Assembly: GCA_034437455.1 (NCBI GenBank)
Contig: DAOTUB010000311.1
Location: forward strand, 1 to 22,344
DNA from: DAOTUB01 sp034437455
GTDB lineage: Bacteria > Chloroflexota > Anaerolineae > B4-G1
Length of the DNA: 22,344 bases
Direction of reading: 5' to 3'
Shown: piece after piece, positions 1 through 6,789 of the stretch
Numbering within the stretch: the stretch's first letter is position 1
Layout: every line of letters begins with the position of its first letter
Notes under the pieces: model-generated
What the model was told of the DNA's origin: nothing
Database searches by the model: none
What the model saw: the letters and a program-made list of their open reading frames with translations, nothing else
Translations under genes and position numbers: made by a program

Positions 1-9
1 TCAGGGAGT

Positions 10-149
10 AGCGCCGGCTGAGTGCCCTGGAGTGTAGCGAAAGGGTGTATCGAAGCCAAGCGGCTCTCGGAAGCCAAATTGCTCTGACAAGACCCGCTTG
101 GTTTCGATACGCTTCTCCGCTGGCGCTGCGAAGCTACTCAACCGGCGCT
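10..149. repeat. Intergenic inverted-repeat (hairpin) element
   Basis: Two nested pairs of arms face each other. The outer arms AGCGCCGGCTGAGT (10-23) and ACTCAACCGGCGCT (136-149) are complementary with one mismatch. The inner arms GTATCGAAGCCAAGCGG (47-63) and CCGCTTGGTTTCGATAC (94-110) are complementary with one mismatch over 17 bp. No ORF is carried. A related element sits at 11790-11951 with the same outer-arm and GAAACC motifs. This fits a dispersed, non-autonomous intergenic repeat of the REP/MITE kind. It lies just upstream of the DUF488 operon; whether it acts as a terminator for a gene to the left cannot be told. Confidence 0.75.
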
Positions 150-215
150 CCTATGTCAATGGCTGAACGGTTACCATTCTGAATCAATTATATGCCAAGG
201 TACAGGGCAAAAAAA

Positions 216-244
216 TTGGCATTCATCATCACCTATGGTACACT
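216..244 (+). promoter_or_regulatory. Candidate sigma-70-type promoter for the DUF488 operon
   Basis: TTGGCA (216-221) is a good -35 hexamer. It is followed after 17 bp by TACACT (239-244), which is preceded by TG at 236-237, the extended -10 arrangement. Transcription would start near 251, leaving a leader of about 37 nt before the first ATG at 288. The call rests on pattern only; the local AT-richness compared with flanking DNA supports it. Confidence 0.45.
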
Positions 245-287
245 ATAGATGGCCCACGAGTTATGTTATCCAGAGGGATAAGACGCG

Positions 288-788
288 ATGTCGAAAGAAC
301 CACCGATTCACACCATTGGCCACAGCGATCACACCATACCGGCATTCGTTGACCTGTTGCGCCGCCACAAGATCACTCTCGTCGTGGATGTGCGCAGCCA
401 GCCCTACAGCCGTTGGACGCCGCAATTCAATCGTGAAATCCTGGCCCGCGATCTCGACGACGCTGGCGTCGCCTACCGATTTATGGGCGATGCGCTTGGC
501 GGTCACCCTGACGATCCGGCACTGTATGGCCCCGGACAGGAGCGCCCCGACTATCAGCGTCTTGGGCAGAAGCCCGCTTACCGGGCCGGTATAGACCAAT
601 TGCTCGATCTGGCTCGCACCGAACGGGTGGCCGTGATGTGCAGCGAAGGCGACCACCGCCAATGCCACCGCCATTTGCTCATCACACAAACGCTGCTAGA
701 GCGCGGCATCCGCGTGCTCCACATCCAGCCTGATGGCGAGGTAGTCGAGGGAGAGCGAGTGGCCCGGCAACTCTCTTTGTTCGAATAA
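288..788 (+). CDS. DUF488 family protein (first of two)
   Basis: This is a 166-residue protein of the DUF488 family, whose biochemical role is not established. The family signatures are visible: an N-terminal TIGHS motif (residues about 10-14), a DVRSQPYSR block around residue 36, and a C-terminal Cys-x-Glu...Cys-His-Arg block with C118, E120, C126, H127 and R128. The paired cysteines and histidine suggest a metal or redox site, but that is inference. The start at 288 is supported by AGAGGG at 272-277. The next gene starts 8 nt after the stop and belongs to the same family, although the two are clearly diverged, so they are not a recent tandem copy. The protein is soluble, with no signal peptide or membrane segment. 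The operon context with a RecQ helicase points to nucleic-acid metabolism or a stress response. Confidence 0.88.
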   Translation: MSKEPPIHTIGHSDHTIPAFVDLLRRHKITLVVDVRSQPYSRWTPQFNREILARDLDDAGVAYRFMGDALGGHPDDPALYGPGQERPDYQRLGQKPAYRAGIDQLLDLARTERVAVMCSEGDHRQCHRHLLITQTLLERGIRVLHIQPDGEVVEGERVARQLSLFE

Positions 789-796
789 AGGTCCCA

Positions 797-1237
797 ATGC
801 CAACCATCTACACCATCGGCTACAGACAAAAACCGTTGTCCACCTTCATCGGCCAACTACGCGAGGCTGGCGTGGACGCGGTGATTGACGTCCGCCTGCG
901 CAACACCTCGCACCTGGCAGGCTACACCAAGCAAGACACGCTGAATTTTCTTCTGCGCGAGGGCTTTGGCATCGCCTACGAGCATCATCCCGAACTGGCT
1001 CCCACCGAAGAGATCCTCGACACCTACCGTGACGACGACGATTGGTCCGCCTACGAGGTCCGCTTCATCCCGCTCTTGGAGGAGCGAGCCGCCGAGAAGG
1101 TGGGCCACGAAATTCTGGAGCGTTATCGCGCGCCGTGTCTCCTCTGCGCCGAACCGACGGCAGAACATTGTCACCGCCGCCTGATTGCCGAGTATTGGGC
1201 CTCGCATCTGTCGGGATTGACCATCGTGCATCTGTGA
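797..1237 (+). CDS. DUF488 family protein (second of two)
   Basis: This 146-residue protein is another DUF488 member. It begins almost at once with the family motif YTIGY (residues 5-9), has VIDVR at about 29-33, and ends with the Cys-Ala-Glu...Cys-His-Arg block at C117, E119, C125, H126 and R127. It differs from its neighbour in having an acidic middle with four consecutive Asp (about residues 77-80) and in lacking the PYSR segment after the DVR motif, where it reads LRNTS. AAAGG overlapping the previous stop codon provides the ribosome site, so translational coupling is likely. The function is unknown; two dissimilar DUF488 proteins side by side could form a heteromer. The downstream OB-fold candidate begins about 15 nt after this stop. 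Confidence 0.87.
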   Translation: MPTIYTIGYRQKPLSTFIGQLREAGVDAVIDVRLRNTSHLAGYTKQDTLNFLLREGFGIAYEHHPELAPTEEILDTYRDDDDWSAYEVRFIPLLEERAAEKVGHEILERYRAPCLLCAEPTAEHCHRRLIAEYWASHLSGLTIVHL

Positions 1238-1252
1238 CCTGTGAGATTCACA

Positions 1253-1981
1253 ATGCCACCACGAGAAGTGCTGATTCTAGCAATGACCAGAATGCTCAGC
1301 GGCATTTGCACGGCTGGCTTTACCCGTGAGACCGATCCCATCACCGGCCTGCGCTGGGTGCGCCCGGTGCGCGACTTTGGCACGGTCCTGCCCGGCGATA
1401 TGACCGACGCCAATGGTCGCCTGGTGCAATGCGGCGACGTGGTCGAACTGAACCTGATCGAGCCGCGCCCCGATCCGCCCCACGTCGAGGATTGGCTCAC
1501 CGATTTCGTCCACCACCGGCCGCGGCTCCTGCGCCGCCTGGAGGGCGAGAAGCGCGTCAATTTTTTTGCCAAATATCTCGACCGCGCCCCGGAAGACGTG
1601 CTCATCCATCACACCCGCTCGCTCTGCCTGGTGCAGCCGGAGCAGGTCTGGGCGCGCTTTTCCCTGGATACGTACTTGGGCAAGTATGAGGCGCGGATGG
1701 GCTTTGCGCTGGCTGGGGACGTGAACCATCCCCAGACGATGAGCCGGAGGGGCGTCTCTGTAACCGACCTCAAGTGGCGTGCCCTGGGTCAGATTTGGAT
1801 GGGCGAGAAAGGCGGCTACCTGACGCTGGATCACGACGATCTCTTCGAACGGCTGGGAGCCGAGGCCCTCTACCTGGCCGTGGGGCTGAGTCGCAACTGG
1901 CAAGGGGAATACTGGCCTCTCGTCATCGGTGTGCACGTCGTGCCGGATTACGAGACAGGGGAAATGAACAATGAGCAATGA
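1253..1981 (+). CDS. Probable dual OB-fold domain protein
   Basis: The protein is about 242 residues long. Its N-terminal stretch (ILAMTRM, then SGICTAGF and LRWVRPVRDFG) and the later CGDVVELNLIEP segment resemble the family annotated as 'dual OB-containing domain' proteins. These are predicted small beta-barrel nucleic-acid or ligand binders. The second half (HHTRSLCLVQPEQVW, VTDLKWRALG) would be the second barrel. I recognise the family from pattern memory, so the assignment is moderate. ATG 1253 is preferred over an in-frame GTG at 1241 because the GTGAG at 1241-1245 could act as its ribosome site, while nothing precedes the GTG. The C-terminal 11 nt overlap the RecQ gene, and an AGGGGA at 1957-1962 inside this gene serves as the RecQ ribosome site. 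Such coupling implies that the products work together. Confidence 0.7.
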   Translation: MPPREVLILAMTRMLSGICTAGFTRETDPITGLRWVRPVRDFGTVLPGDMTDANGRLVQCGDVVELNLIEPRPDPPHVEDWLTDFVHHRPRLLRRLEGEKRVNFFAKYLDRAPEDVLIHHTRSLCLVQPEQVWARFSLDTYLGKYEARMGFALAGDVNHPQTMSRRGVSVTDLKWRALGQIWMGEKGGYLTLDHDDLFERLGAEALYLAVGLSRNWQGEYWPLVIGVHVVPDYETGEMNNEQ

Positions 1982-4900
1982 GCCAATGAACAAATCCTCG
2001 TCTGTGCTGGACGAACTGGGTCTGACACCCGTGCAGACTCGTGAGCTTCCCAGCAACGACCGCAGTCGTCTGCTCAATTTTCTCCTGCGCTGGGAGCACA
2101 TGGAACCACTGCACGCCTGCCTGGACGCCCTCATCCCGGCCAATCCCACGCTCGTCTCGCTGCTCGACCTGCGAGCGAGAGCCTTCCTGGCTCAAGGCCA
2201 GCCCGATAAGGCCCTGCCCGTGATGGAGGAACGTTTGCAGCGCAAAACCTCCCTCACCGCCCAGTCGCTTCTGGCTCGCATCCACCTGGCTCGGGGTGAT
2301 GTGGAAGCCGCCCACCAGATCGCTCGCGTGCTCGTCCAGGAAAGGAACGATAGCGCGATGACTTGGGGACTGATGGGAGAAGTCGCGCTGGCGCAAGGGG
2401 GTACCGAGTCTACTCTGGCTGCCTATCGCCGCCTGAACGAACTTCGCCCCCAGAGCCGCGCCTATCTGTTGGGGATGACGGCCTTTTACCAGGCGACTGA
2501 TGATCTGGTGACCGCCAGCGGTTACGCCGTGCGATTGTTGCGTACCGCCACCGAAGACAGTTCCCTATCTGTCACGTACCTGCGGCGGCTGCGCGAATAC
2601 TTCCGGGTCAGCGGCGAGGAGACCCGCGTCGCCGATCTGGAATCCGAAATGGAGCGCCGCCACGTCGACGAACTGGCCGAGCTGCAAGCTGCCCTTTCTG
2701 TAACCGCTCGCCCCGGTTCTGCACCTGCACCGCGCCCCGTGACGAGGAAGGAGAGAGAACCTCCACCTGCCGAATTTCTGCCTACCTTCGAGCAAGTGCC
2801 TGTCTCGGAAGAGGAGCAGACGCGCATCACAGATGGTGTCCGGCGGCTCTTTGGCTTCGAGACCCTGCTGCCGGGCCAGTTGGAGACCATCGCCTGTGTC
2901 CTGCGCGGCGAGGATGTGCTGACCATTCTACCCACCGGCGGCGGCAAGTCGCTCTGCTACCAACTCCCGGCGCTGCTCGCCGAACGCGGCACGACGCTGG
3001 TCATCTCCCCGCTCATCGCGCTGATGAAAGACCAGGTGGACTCGCTGCCTGCCGGATTGCGCGGTCGGGCGACCGCCATCAACAGCAGCCTGACGGGCGA
3101 CGAGCTGCGCCAGCGGATGGATCGGGCCACCGATGGGGCCTATCGATTGATCTATGCCGCCCCGGAGCGTCTGCGCCAGCCGCCATTCCTGCACGCGCTG
3201 CGACGCGCGGGCATCGCCCGGCTGGTGATTGACGAAGCGCATTGTGTCAGCGTGTGGGGCCACGATTTTCGGCCCGACTATCTCACCATCGGGCGGGCGC
3301 GGCAGGCGTTGGGCGATCCGTCGTTGTTGGCAATGACCGCGACAGCGCCGCCCCGCGTGCAACGAGACATCATCCACCACCTGGGCGATCTGCGCGTCAT
3401 CGCCGGAGACGTGACCCGCCCCAACCTGCAACTGGAGGTCTTTTACGCCCGCAACATCGACGATAAACTGCGCCGCCTGCTGGCCTTTTGTCAGGCCGAA
3501 CCCGGCAGCGGCATCGTCTACGCCGGCACTCGCGCCCGCTGCGAGAGATTGGCCGCGCTGCTGCGCGCTCGCGGCGTCGACGCCCGTCACTATCACGCCG
3601 GTTGTTCTCGCGCCAACCGAGCCGAGGTGCAGGACGAGTTTATGGATGGCCGCATCCGCATCGTCGTGGCGACCATCGCCTTTGGCCTGGGCATTGACAA
3701 GCCAGACATCCGCTTCATTGTTCACTTTGTTCCGTCCAACTCGCTGGAGGCGTATTACCAGGAGGCGGGCCGGGCCGGGCGCGACAGCCTCCCTGCTCGC
3801 TGTCTGCTGATGTACGCCCCGGCGGATCGGGCCACGCTGACCCGCCACGCCCGCCGAGACCTGCTGCCGGTCGAGTTTTTGCGCGCCGTCTACGCTGCCG
3901 TCCAGCGGCGACTGGGAGACAGTTCCTCCGGGCGGGTTGCAGCCGCCGATCTGGAACGCGATCTGCAGGCCGACGACACACGCGTGCGCGTCGCGCTGAG
4001 CTTGCTGGAGGAGACCAAGCTCTTGCGACGCGGTCCCGACGTACCCCGCGCTGCTCTCATCTGCCTGACGGTCAGCGACACATCCGCCGCGCCACCCGAA
4101 CTGGCGGTCTTTTGCCAGGTCGCCCGCCTGCGAACCGATCAATGGCTGACCCTGGATCTGGTAGAGGTGGCGCAGCAGGCTGAGCTGCCCCTGGCAGAGA
4201 TCGAGGGGCGGCTGCTCGAATGGGCCGACGCCGGTTGGCTGAGCTACCGCCCGTCCGGACGCGATTTGCTATTGGAATTACTGCCTCCTCCACCGGATGC
4301 CGCCGAGCACGTCGCCACGCTGCTGGAGCGGTACGCGACCATCCAGGCTCAGCGCGTGGACGAACTCGCCGCTTACGCCCAGACCGGGCGCTGCCGCCAC
4401 GGCCATCTCAACGCCTACCTGGGCGGTCGCGCCATCGAGCGTTGCGACAGTTGTGATAATTGCATCGAGAGCCCGCCGCCGCCGGACGCGGGCCTGCCGG
4501 ATGAACGGGAACAGTTGTTGACCATCCTGCGCTGCGTGGCGAAGGCGCCGTGGAGTTGGGGACGACTCACGCTGGCGCGCATTCTGCGCGGCGACGACAA
4601 GGCCCGCTATGGAAAGCAACCTCTGCACGAAAAGGCCCGCAGCCAGGCTGAATTTGGGGCGCTGGCTTTTCGTTCAACGACGCACGTCGAGCGCATGTTG
4701 GAGCGTCTGGAGCACGGTGGGTTCTTGCAGGCGCGCCAGCTTGAGCACGGCGGCGTCGTGCTCGACCTCACACCGCAGGGCAAAGAGACGTTGCAAAATC
4801 CAGCCGCGTTAGATAGCATGGTCGAGCCGGTGAAAAAGCCGCCGTCGCCGCGCAAGCCATCTCAAAAAGACGAGATGGAGCTGGATGCCGGGTGCCGACG

Positions 4901-5156
4901 TGGGTCGCCCCACGACGGCGTGGACGAGGCGCTGTTTCAGACATTGCGCGCGTGGCGGTTGGAGCAGGCCCGCGTGCAAAAAGTGCCTCCTTACGTCGTT
5001 TTTCACAACAGTCATTTGCAGGCCATCGCCGCGCGTCGGCCCGTCACGCTGGGAGCTTTGGCAGATTTGAAAGGCGTTGGTCCGCAAAGGCTGGAGAAAT
5101 ACGGTGCTGCGGTGATCAAACTGGTGCGGGACCACGTAGCCGAGAAACCGGGGTAA
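1971..5156 (+). CDS. recQ: RecQ-family ATP-dependent DNA helicase with N-terminal TPR extension
   Basis: This 1061-residue protein has a complete RecQ core. Visible motifs are Walker A PTGGGKS (321-327), DEAH box (421-424), motif VI QEAGRAGRD (597-605), and a four-cysteine zinc site (C808, C825, C828, C831). A winged-helix-like RQC region follows (about 840-945), then a Pro/Lys-rich linker and an HRDC domain (about 985-1055) with a GVGPQRLEKYG motif. RecQ enzymes unwind DNA 3' to 5' in recombination and fork repair. Typical bacterial RecQ is about 600 residues. The extra length is mainly the first 280 residues, of which about 30-235 form TPR-like helical repeats, followed by a Pro-rich linker. 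TPRs usually bind partners, so recruitment of the upstream DUF488 or OB proteins is an attractive inference. The start at 1971 overlaps the previous gene within ATGAGCAATGA. No terminator is evident after the stop. Confidence 0.95.
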   Translation: MSNEPMNKSSSVLDELGLTPVQTRELPSNDRSRLLNFLLRWEHMEPLHACLDALIPANPTLVSLLDLRARAFLAQGQPDKALPVMEERLQRKTSLTAQSLLARIHLARGDVEAAHQIARVLVQERNDSAMTWGLMGEVALAQGGTESTLAAYRRLNELRPQSRAYLLGMTAFYQATDDLVTASGYAVRLLRTATEDSSLSVTYLRRLREYFRVSGEETRVADLESEMERRHVDELAELQAALSVTARPGSAPAPRPVTRKEREPPPAEFLPTFEQVPVSEEEQTRITDGVRRLFGFETLLPGQLETIACVLRGEDVLTILPTGGGKSLCYQLPALLAERGTTLVISPLIALMKDQVDSLPAGLRGRATAINSSLTGDELRQRMDRATDGAYRLIYAAPERLRQPPFLHALRRAGIARLVIDEAHCVSVWGHDFRPDYLTIGRARQALGDPSLLAMTATAPPRVQRDIIHHLGDLRVIAGDVTRPNLQLEVFYARNIDDKLRRLLAFCQAEPGSGIVYAGTRARCERLAALLRARGVDARHYHAGCSRANRAEVQDEFMDGRIRIVVATIAFGLGIDKPDIRFIVHFVPSNSLEAYYQEAGRAGRDSLPARCLLMYAPADRATLTRHARRDLLPVEFLRAVYAAVQRRLGDSSSGRVAAADLERDLQADDTRVRVALSLLEETKLLRRGPDVPRAALICLTVSDTSAAPPELAVFCQVARLRTDQWLTLDLVEVAQQAELPLAEIEGRLLEWADAGWLSYRPSGRDLLLELLPPPPDAAEHVATLLERYATIQAQRVDELAAYAQTGRCRHGHLNAYLGGRAIERCDSCDNCIESPPPPDAGLPDEREQLLTILRCVAKAPWSWGRLTLARILRGDDKARYGKQPLHEKARSQAEFGALAFRSTTHVERMLERLEHGGFLQARQLEHGGVVLDLTPQGKETLQNPAALDSMVEPVKKPPSPRKPSQKDEMELDAGCRRGSPHDGVDEALFQTLRAWRLEQARVQKVPPYVVFHNSHLQAIAARRPVTLGALADLKGVGPQRLEKYGAAVIKLVRDHVAEKPG

Positions 5157-5238
5157 GCATGCCTCATCATCGGGCTTTCCGCAGACATTGGATTTGTGCA
5201 GCATCATTTGAAGCGGGTGCATTTCATTTCGGTTGAAG

Positions 5239-5296
5239 GTAGTCGCGGTTTCCGTCGCAACAAGTTACGCACGCGCGCTATGGAAAGCGCGGCTAC
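5239..5296. repeat. Short inverted-repeat hairpin between recQ and the sigma-factor gene
   Basis: GTAGTCGCGGTTTCC (5239-5253) and GGAAAGCGCGGCTAC (5282-5296) are complementary at 13 of 15 positions around a 28-nt loop that itself is rich in CGCG. The element occupies a 211-nt gap with no gene. Its arms differ from the 10-149 element, so it is a separate repeat type. It could act as a weak factor-dependent end for the recQ transcript, as no U-tract follows. Confidence 0.6.
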
Positions 5297-5321
5297 TCAA
5301 CTCACTTGAAATACACCCATT

Positions 5322-5350
5322 TGAAACATTCGGCCATCTAACGCGGTCTA
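5322..5350 (+). promoter_or_regulatory. Candidate ECF-type (autoregulatory) promoter
   Basis: TGAAAC (5322-5327) and GGTCTA (5345-5350) are separated by 17 bp. This resembles the GAAC-like -35 and GTCTA-like -10 elements used by many ECF sigma factors, which commonly drive their own operon. It lies 17 bp before the sigma-factor start codon. The match is short and unsupported by other copies in the window. Confidence 0.3.
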
Positions 5351-5367
5351 ATCCGTAGAGGCAGGGA

Positions 5368-5991
5368 ATGAAGAGCAACGCAACGTTAGTAGCGCAAGCG
5401 CAGCGAGGGAACGAGGCCGCCTTTGAGCAATTGGTGCTCAGGCATCAGCGATACGTTTTCAACGTGGCCTATCGGGTGCTGAGCGACTATGATGAGGCGG
5501 AGGACATCACGCAGGAGGCGTTTGTGCGCGCCTGGCGGGGACTCTCCAGCTTTCGAGGCGAGGCCAAGTTCACCACCTGGCTCTATCGCATCGTCCATAA
5601 TCTGTGCCTGAACCGACTGCCAAAGCTGCGAAGGAACCTGCAACAGGTCGAGCCACTGGAAGAAGCGTTGAGCCACCCTGCCCCTTTTCTACCAGATCTT
5701 TTTGAGACGCGAGAACGGGTGGCGTTCTTGCACCACCAACTGGATCGACTGCCGGAAAAGTATCGACTGGTGCTGACGTTGCGCTATCTTCAGGACCTCT
5801 CTTACTCCGAGATCGCCGATGTGTTGGAATTGTCGATGGGAACAGTCAAGACACACATACATCGAGGCCGCCGGTTGTTGAGGAAGGAGTTGCGGCAGTG
5901 GGAGAAGCAAACCGCCAGGGATGACAGTGGCGTCGAGTCTCGACAGAACGCTCCACACCCTGAAGGGAGAGTGAGCTATGCATTGTTTTGA
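5368..5991 (+). CDS. ECF-subfamily RNA polymerase sigma factor (sigma-E-like)
   Basis: This 207-residue protein has the two-domain ECF layout. Region 2 spans about residues 19-85, with FEQLVLRHQRYVFNVAYRVL, the DITQEAFVRAW core and the FTTWLYRIVHNLCLNR segment. Region 4 spans about 127-180, with LPEKYRLVLTLRYLQDLSY and the helix-turn-helix EIADVLELSMGTVKTHIHRGR. It would direct RNA polymerase to a stress regulon once released from its anti-sigma factor. GAGG at 5358-5361 is the ribosome site. The last 14 nt overlap the anti-sigma gene, the usual coupled arrangement. The C-terminal tail after region 4 (about 25 residues) is polar and not recognised. The regulated genes are unknown. Confidence 0.95.
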   Translation: MKSNATLVAQAQRGNEAAFEQLVLRHQRYVFNVAYRVLSDYDEAEDITQEAFVRAWRGLSSFRGEAKFTTWLYRIVHNLCLNRLPKLRRNLQQVEPLEEALSHPAPFLPDLFETRERVAFLHHQLDRLPEKYRLVLTLRYLQDLSYSEIADVLELSMGTVKTHIHRGRRLLRKELRQWEKQTARDDSGVESRQNAPHPEGRVSYALF

Positions 5992-6601
5992 CGTGCAACT
6001 GGAATTGGAAGCTTACGTGGATGGAGATCTGGAGCCAGAACGGGCCGCGCTGCTGGAGCGGCATCTGGCCCATTGTAGCGATTGTCGGGCCGAACTGGCT
6101 CGCTTGCAGACGGTGGTGGAGGCGTTAGAGACGTGGCCTCTCGTGATCGAGCCGGCCCGGCTCACGAACCGCATCATGGCCCGGGTGAGTTCGCGCTCTG
6201 GGGCGAGCGCCGTTGCAGCACCAACCTGGCCCCGTTTTCGGCTCCGCTGGAGCGATCTGGCGATCAGCCTGGCGGGAGGGGGACTGGTCTTTGCTGCTGC
6301 GCTGGCCTGGCTTCGTCTGAGCACGACCGGCGCGGTCCGGCTACAACGCAGGCAGATGGCGCTACGGCTGGAGATGCTGCGGCTGGAAGCGCAGTTGATG
6401 ATGCAACGTCTGGCCCGGATCGACGACGTGACGTGGGGACTGATACTCGTGGGGGGAGCGCTCGCGGCTGTGTTGGCCGTCGTCGTGTGGAGCCAGATCG
6501 CGCTCTATTTTTCGAACGGACGACCTCGCACCATCATGCCTACTCCAGCACGATCGCAGCAGGTGAAGAGCGTCGCTCTCCCCCTCACAGAGCTGAAATG
6601 A
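5978..6601 (+). CDS. Zinc-finger anti-sigma factor with two membrane segments
   Basis: This 207-residue protein starts with a zf-HC2 anti-sigma module: C3, then H29-x3-C33-x2-C36, within the typical ERHLAHCSDC context. This cytoplasmic domain would hold the sigma factor encoded just upstream. Two hydrophobic helices follow at about 94-114 and 152-174, separated by a charged, Arg/Leu/Met-rich amphipathic stretch (121-147) that looks helical or coiled-coil. The two-helix topology would put both the N-terminal zinc finger and the C-terminus inside, with the amphipathic segment outside or at the membrane; many anti-sigmas have only one helix. The ribosome site AGGGAGA (5964-5970) lies within the sigma gene. 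A terminator starts right at the stop codon, so this is a two-gene operon. Confidence 0.9.
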   Translation: MHCFDVQLELEAYVDGDLEPERAALLERHLAHCSDCRAELARLQTVVEALETWPLVIEPARLTNRIMARVSSRSGASAVAAPTWPRFRLRWSDLAISLAGGGLVFAAALAWLRLSTTGAVRLQRRQMALRLEMLRLEAQLMMQRLARIDDVTWGLILVGGALAAVLAVVVWSQIALYFSNGRPRTIMPTPARSQQVKSVALPLTELK

Positions 6602-6629
6602 ACCCTCGCCGTGATTGGCGAGGGTTTTT
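6602..6629 (+). terminator. Intrinsic terminator after the sigma/anti-sigma operon
   Basis: ACCCTCGCC (6602-6610) pairs perfectly with GGCGAGGGT (6617-6625) around a 6-nt loop, and five T follow (6625-6629). It begins directly at the stop codon of the anti-sigma gene. Confidence 0.92.
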
Positions 6630-6693
6630 GGTTTGGCAAGCGGGCCAGCTCACTCACCGATTTCCAAGTAGGTCCGAATATGTACCAACGGTA

Positions 6694-6722
6694 TTGTGAG
6701 AATATGCAAGGTGTGATAAGAT
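6694..6722 (+). promoter_or_regulatory. Candidate promoter of the first sensor-kinase operon
   Basis: TTGTGA (6694-6699) and TAAGAT (6717-6722) are 17 bp apart, and TG at 6714-6715 gives an extended -10. The start point would fall near 6729, downstream of the terminator and about 60 nt before the GTG at 6790. This position argues against an in-frame GTG at 6730, which would be almost leaderless, as the start codon. Confidence 0.5.
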
Positions 6723-6789
6723 TATAGCAGTGGAAAGGTCTTTCGCAGCGAGAGCTACTGCTGATCATTCGTCCTTGAGAGAGGCAAGA

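Noticed and set aside
235..594. Open frame overlapping the first DUF488 gene in another frame
   Set aside because: It has no domain, no ribosome site and sits inside a clear DUF488 reading frame.
2928..4142. Long open frame of about 400 codons on the minus strand opposite recQ
   Set aside because: It mirrors the strong codon bias of the RecQ core, shows no recognisable domain, and RecQ motifs are continuous on the + strand.
6730..6789. Upstream GTG start for the first sensor kinase
   Set aside because: It would put 20 polar residues before the lipoprotein signal and lies at the predicted transcription start, while GTG 6790 has a good ribosome site.
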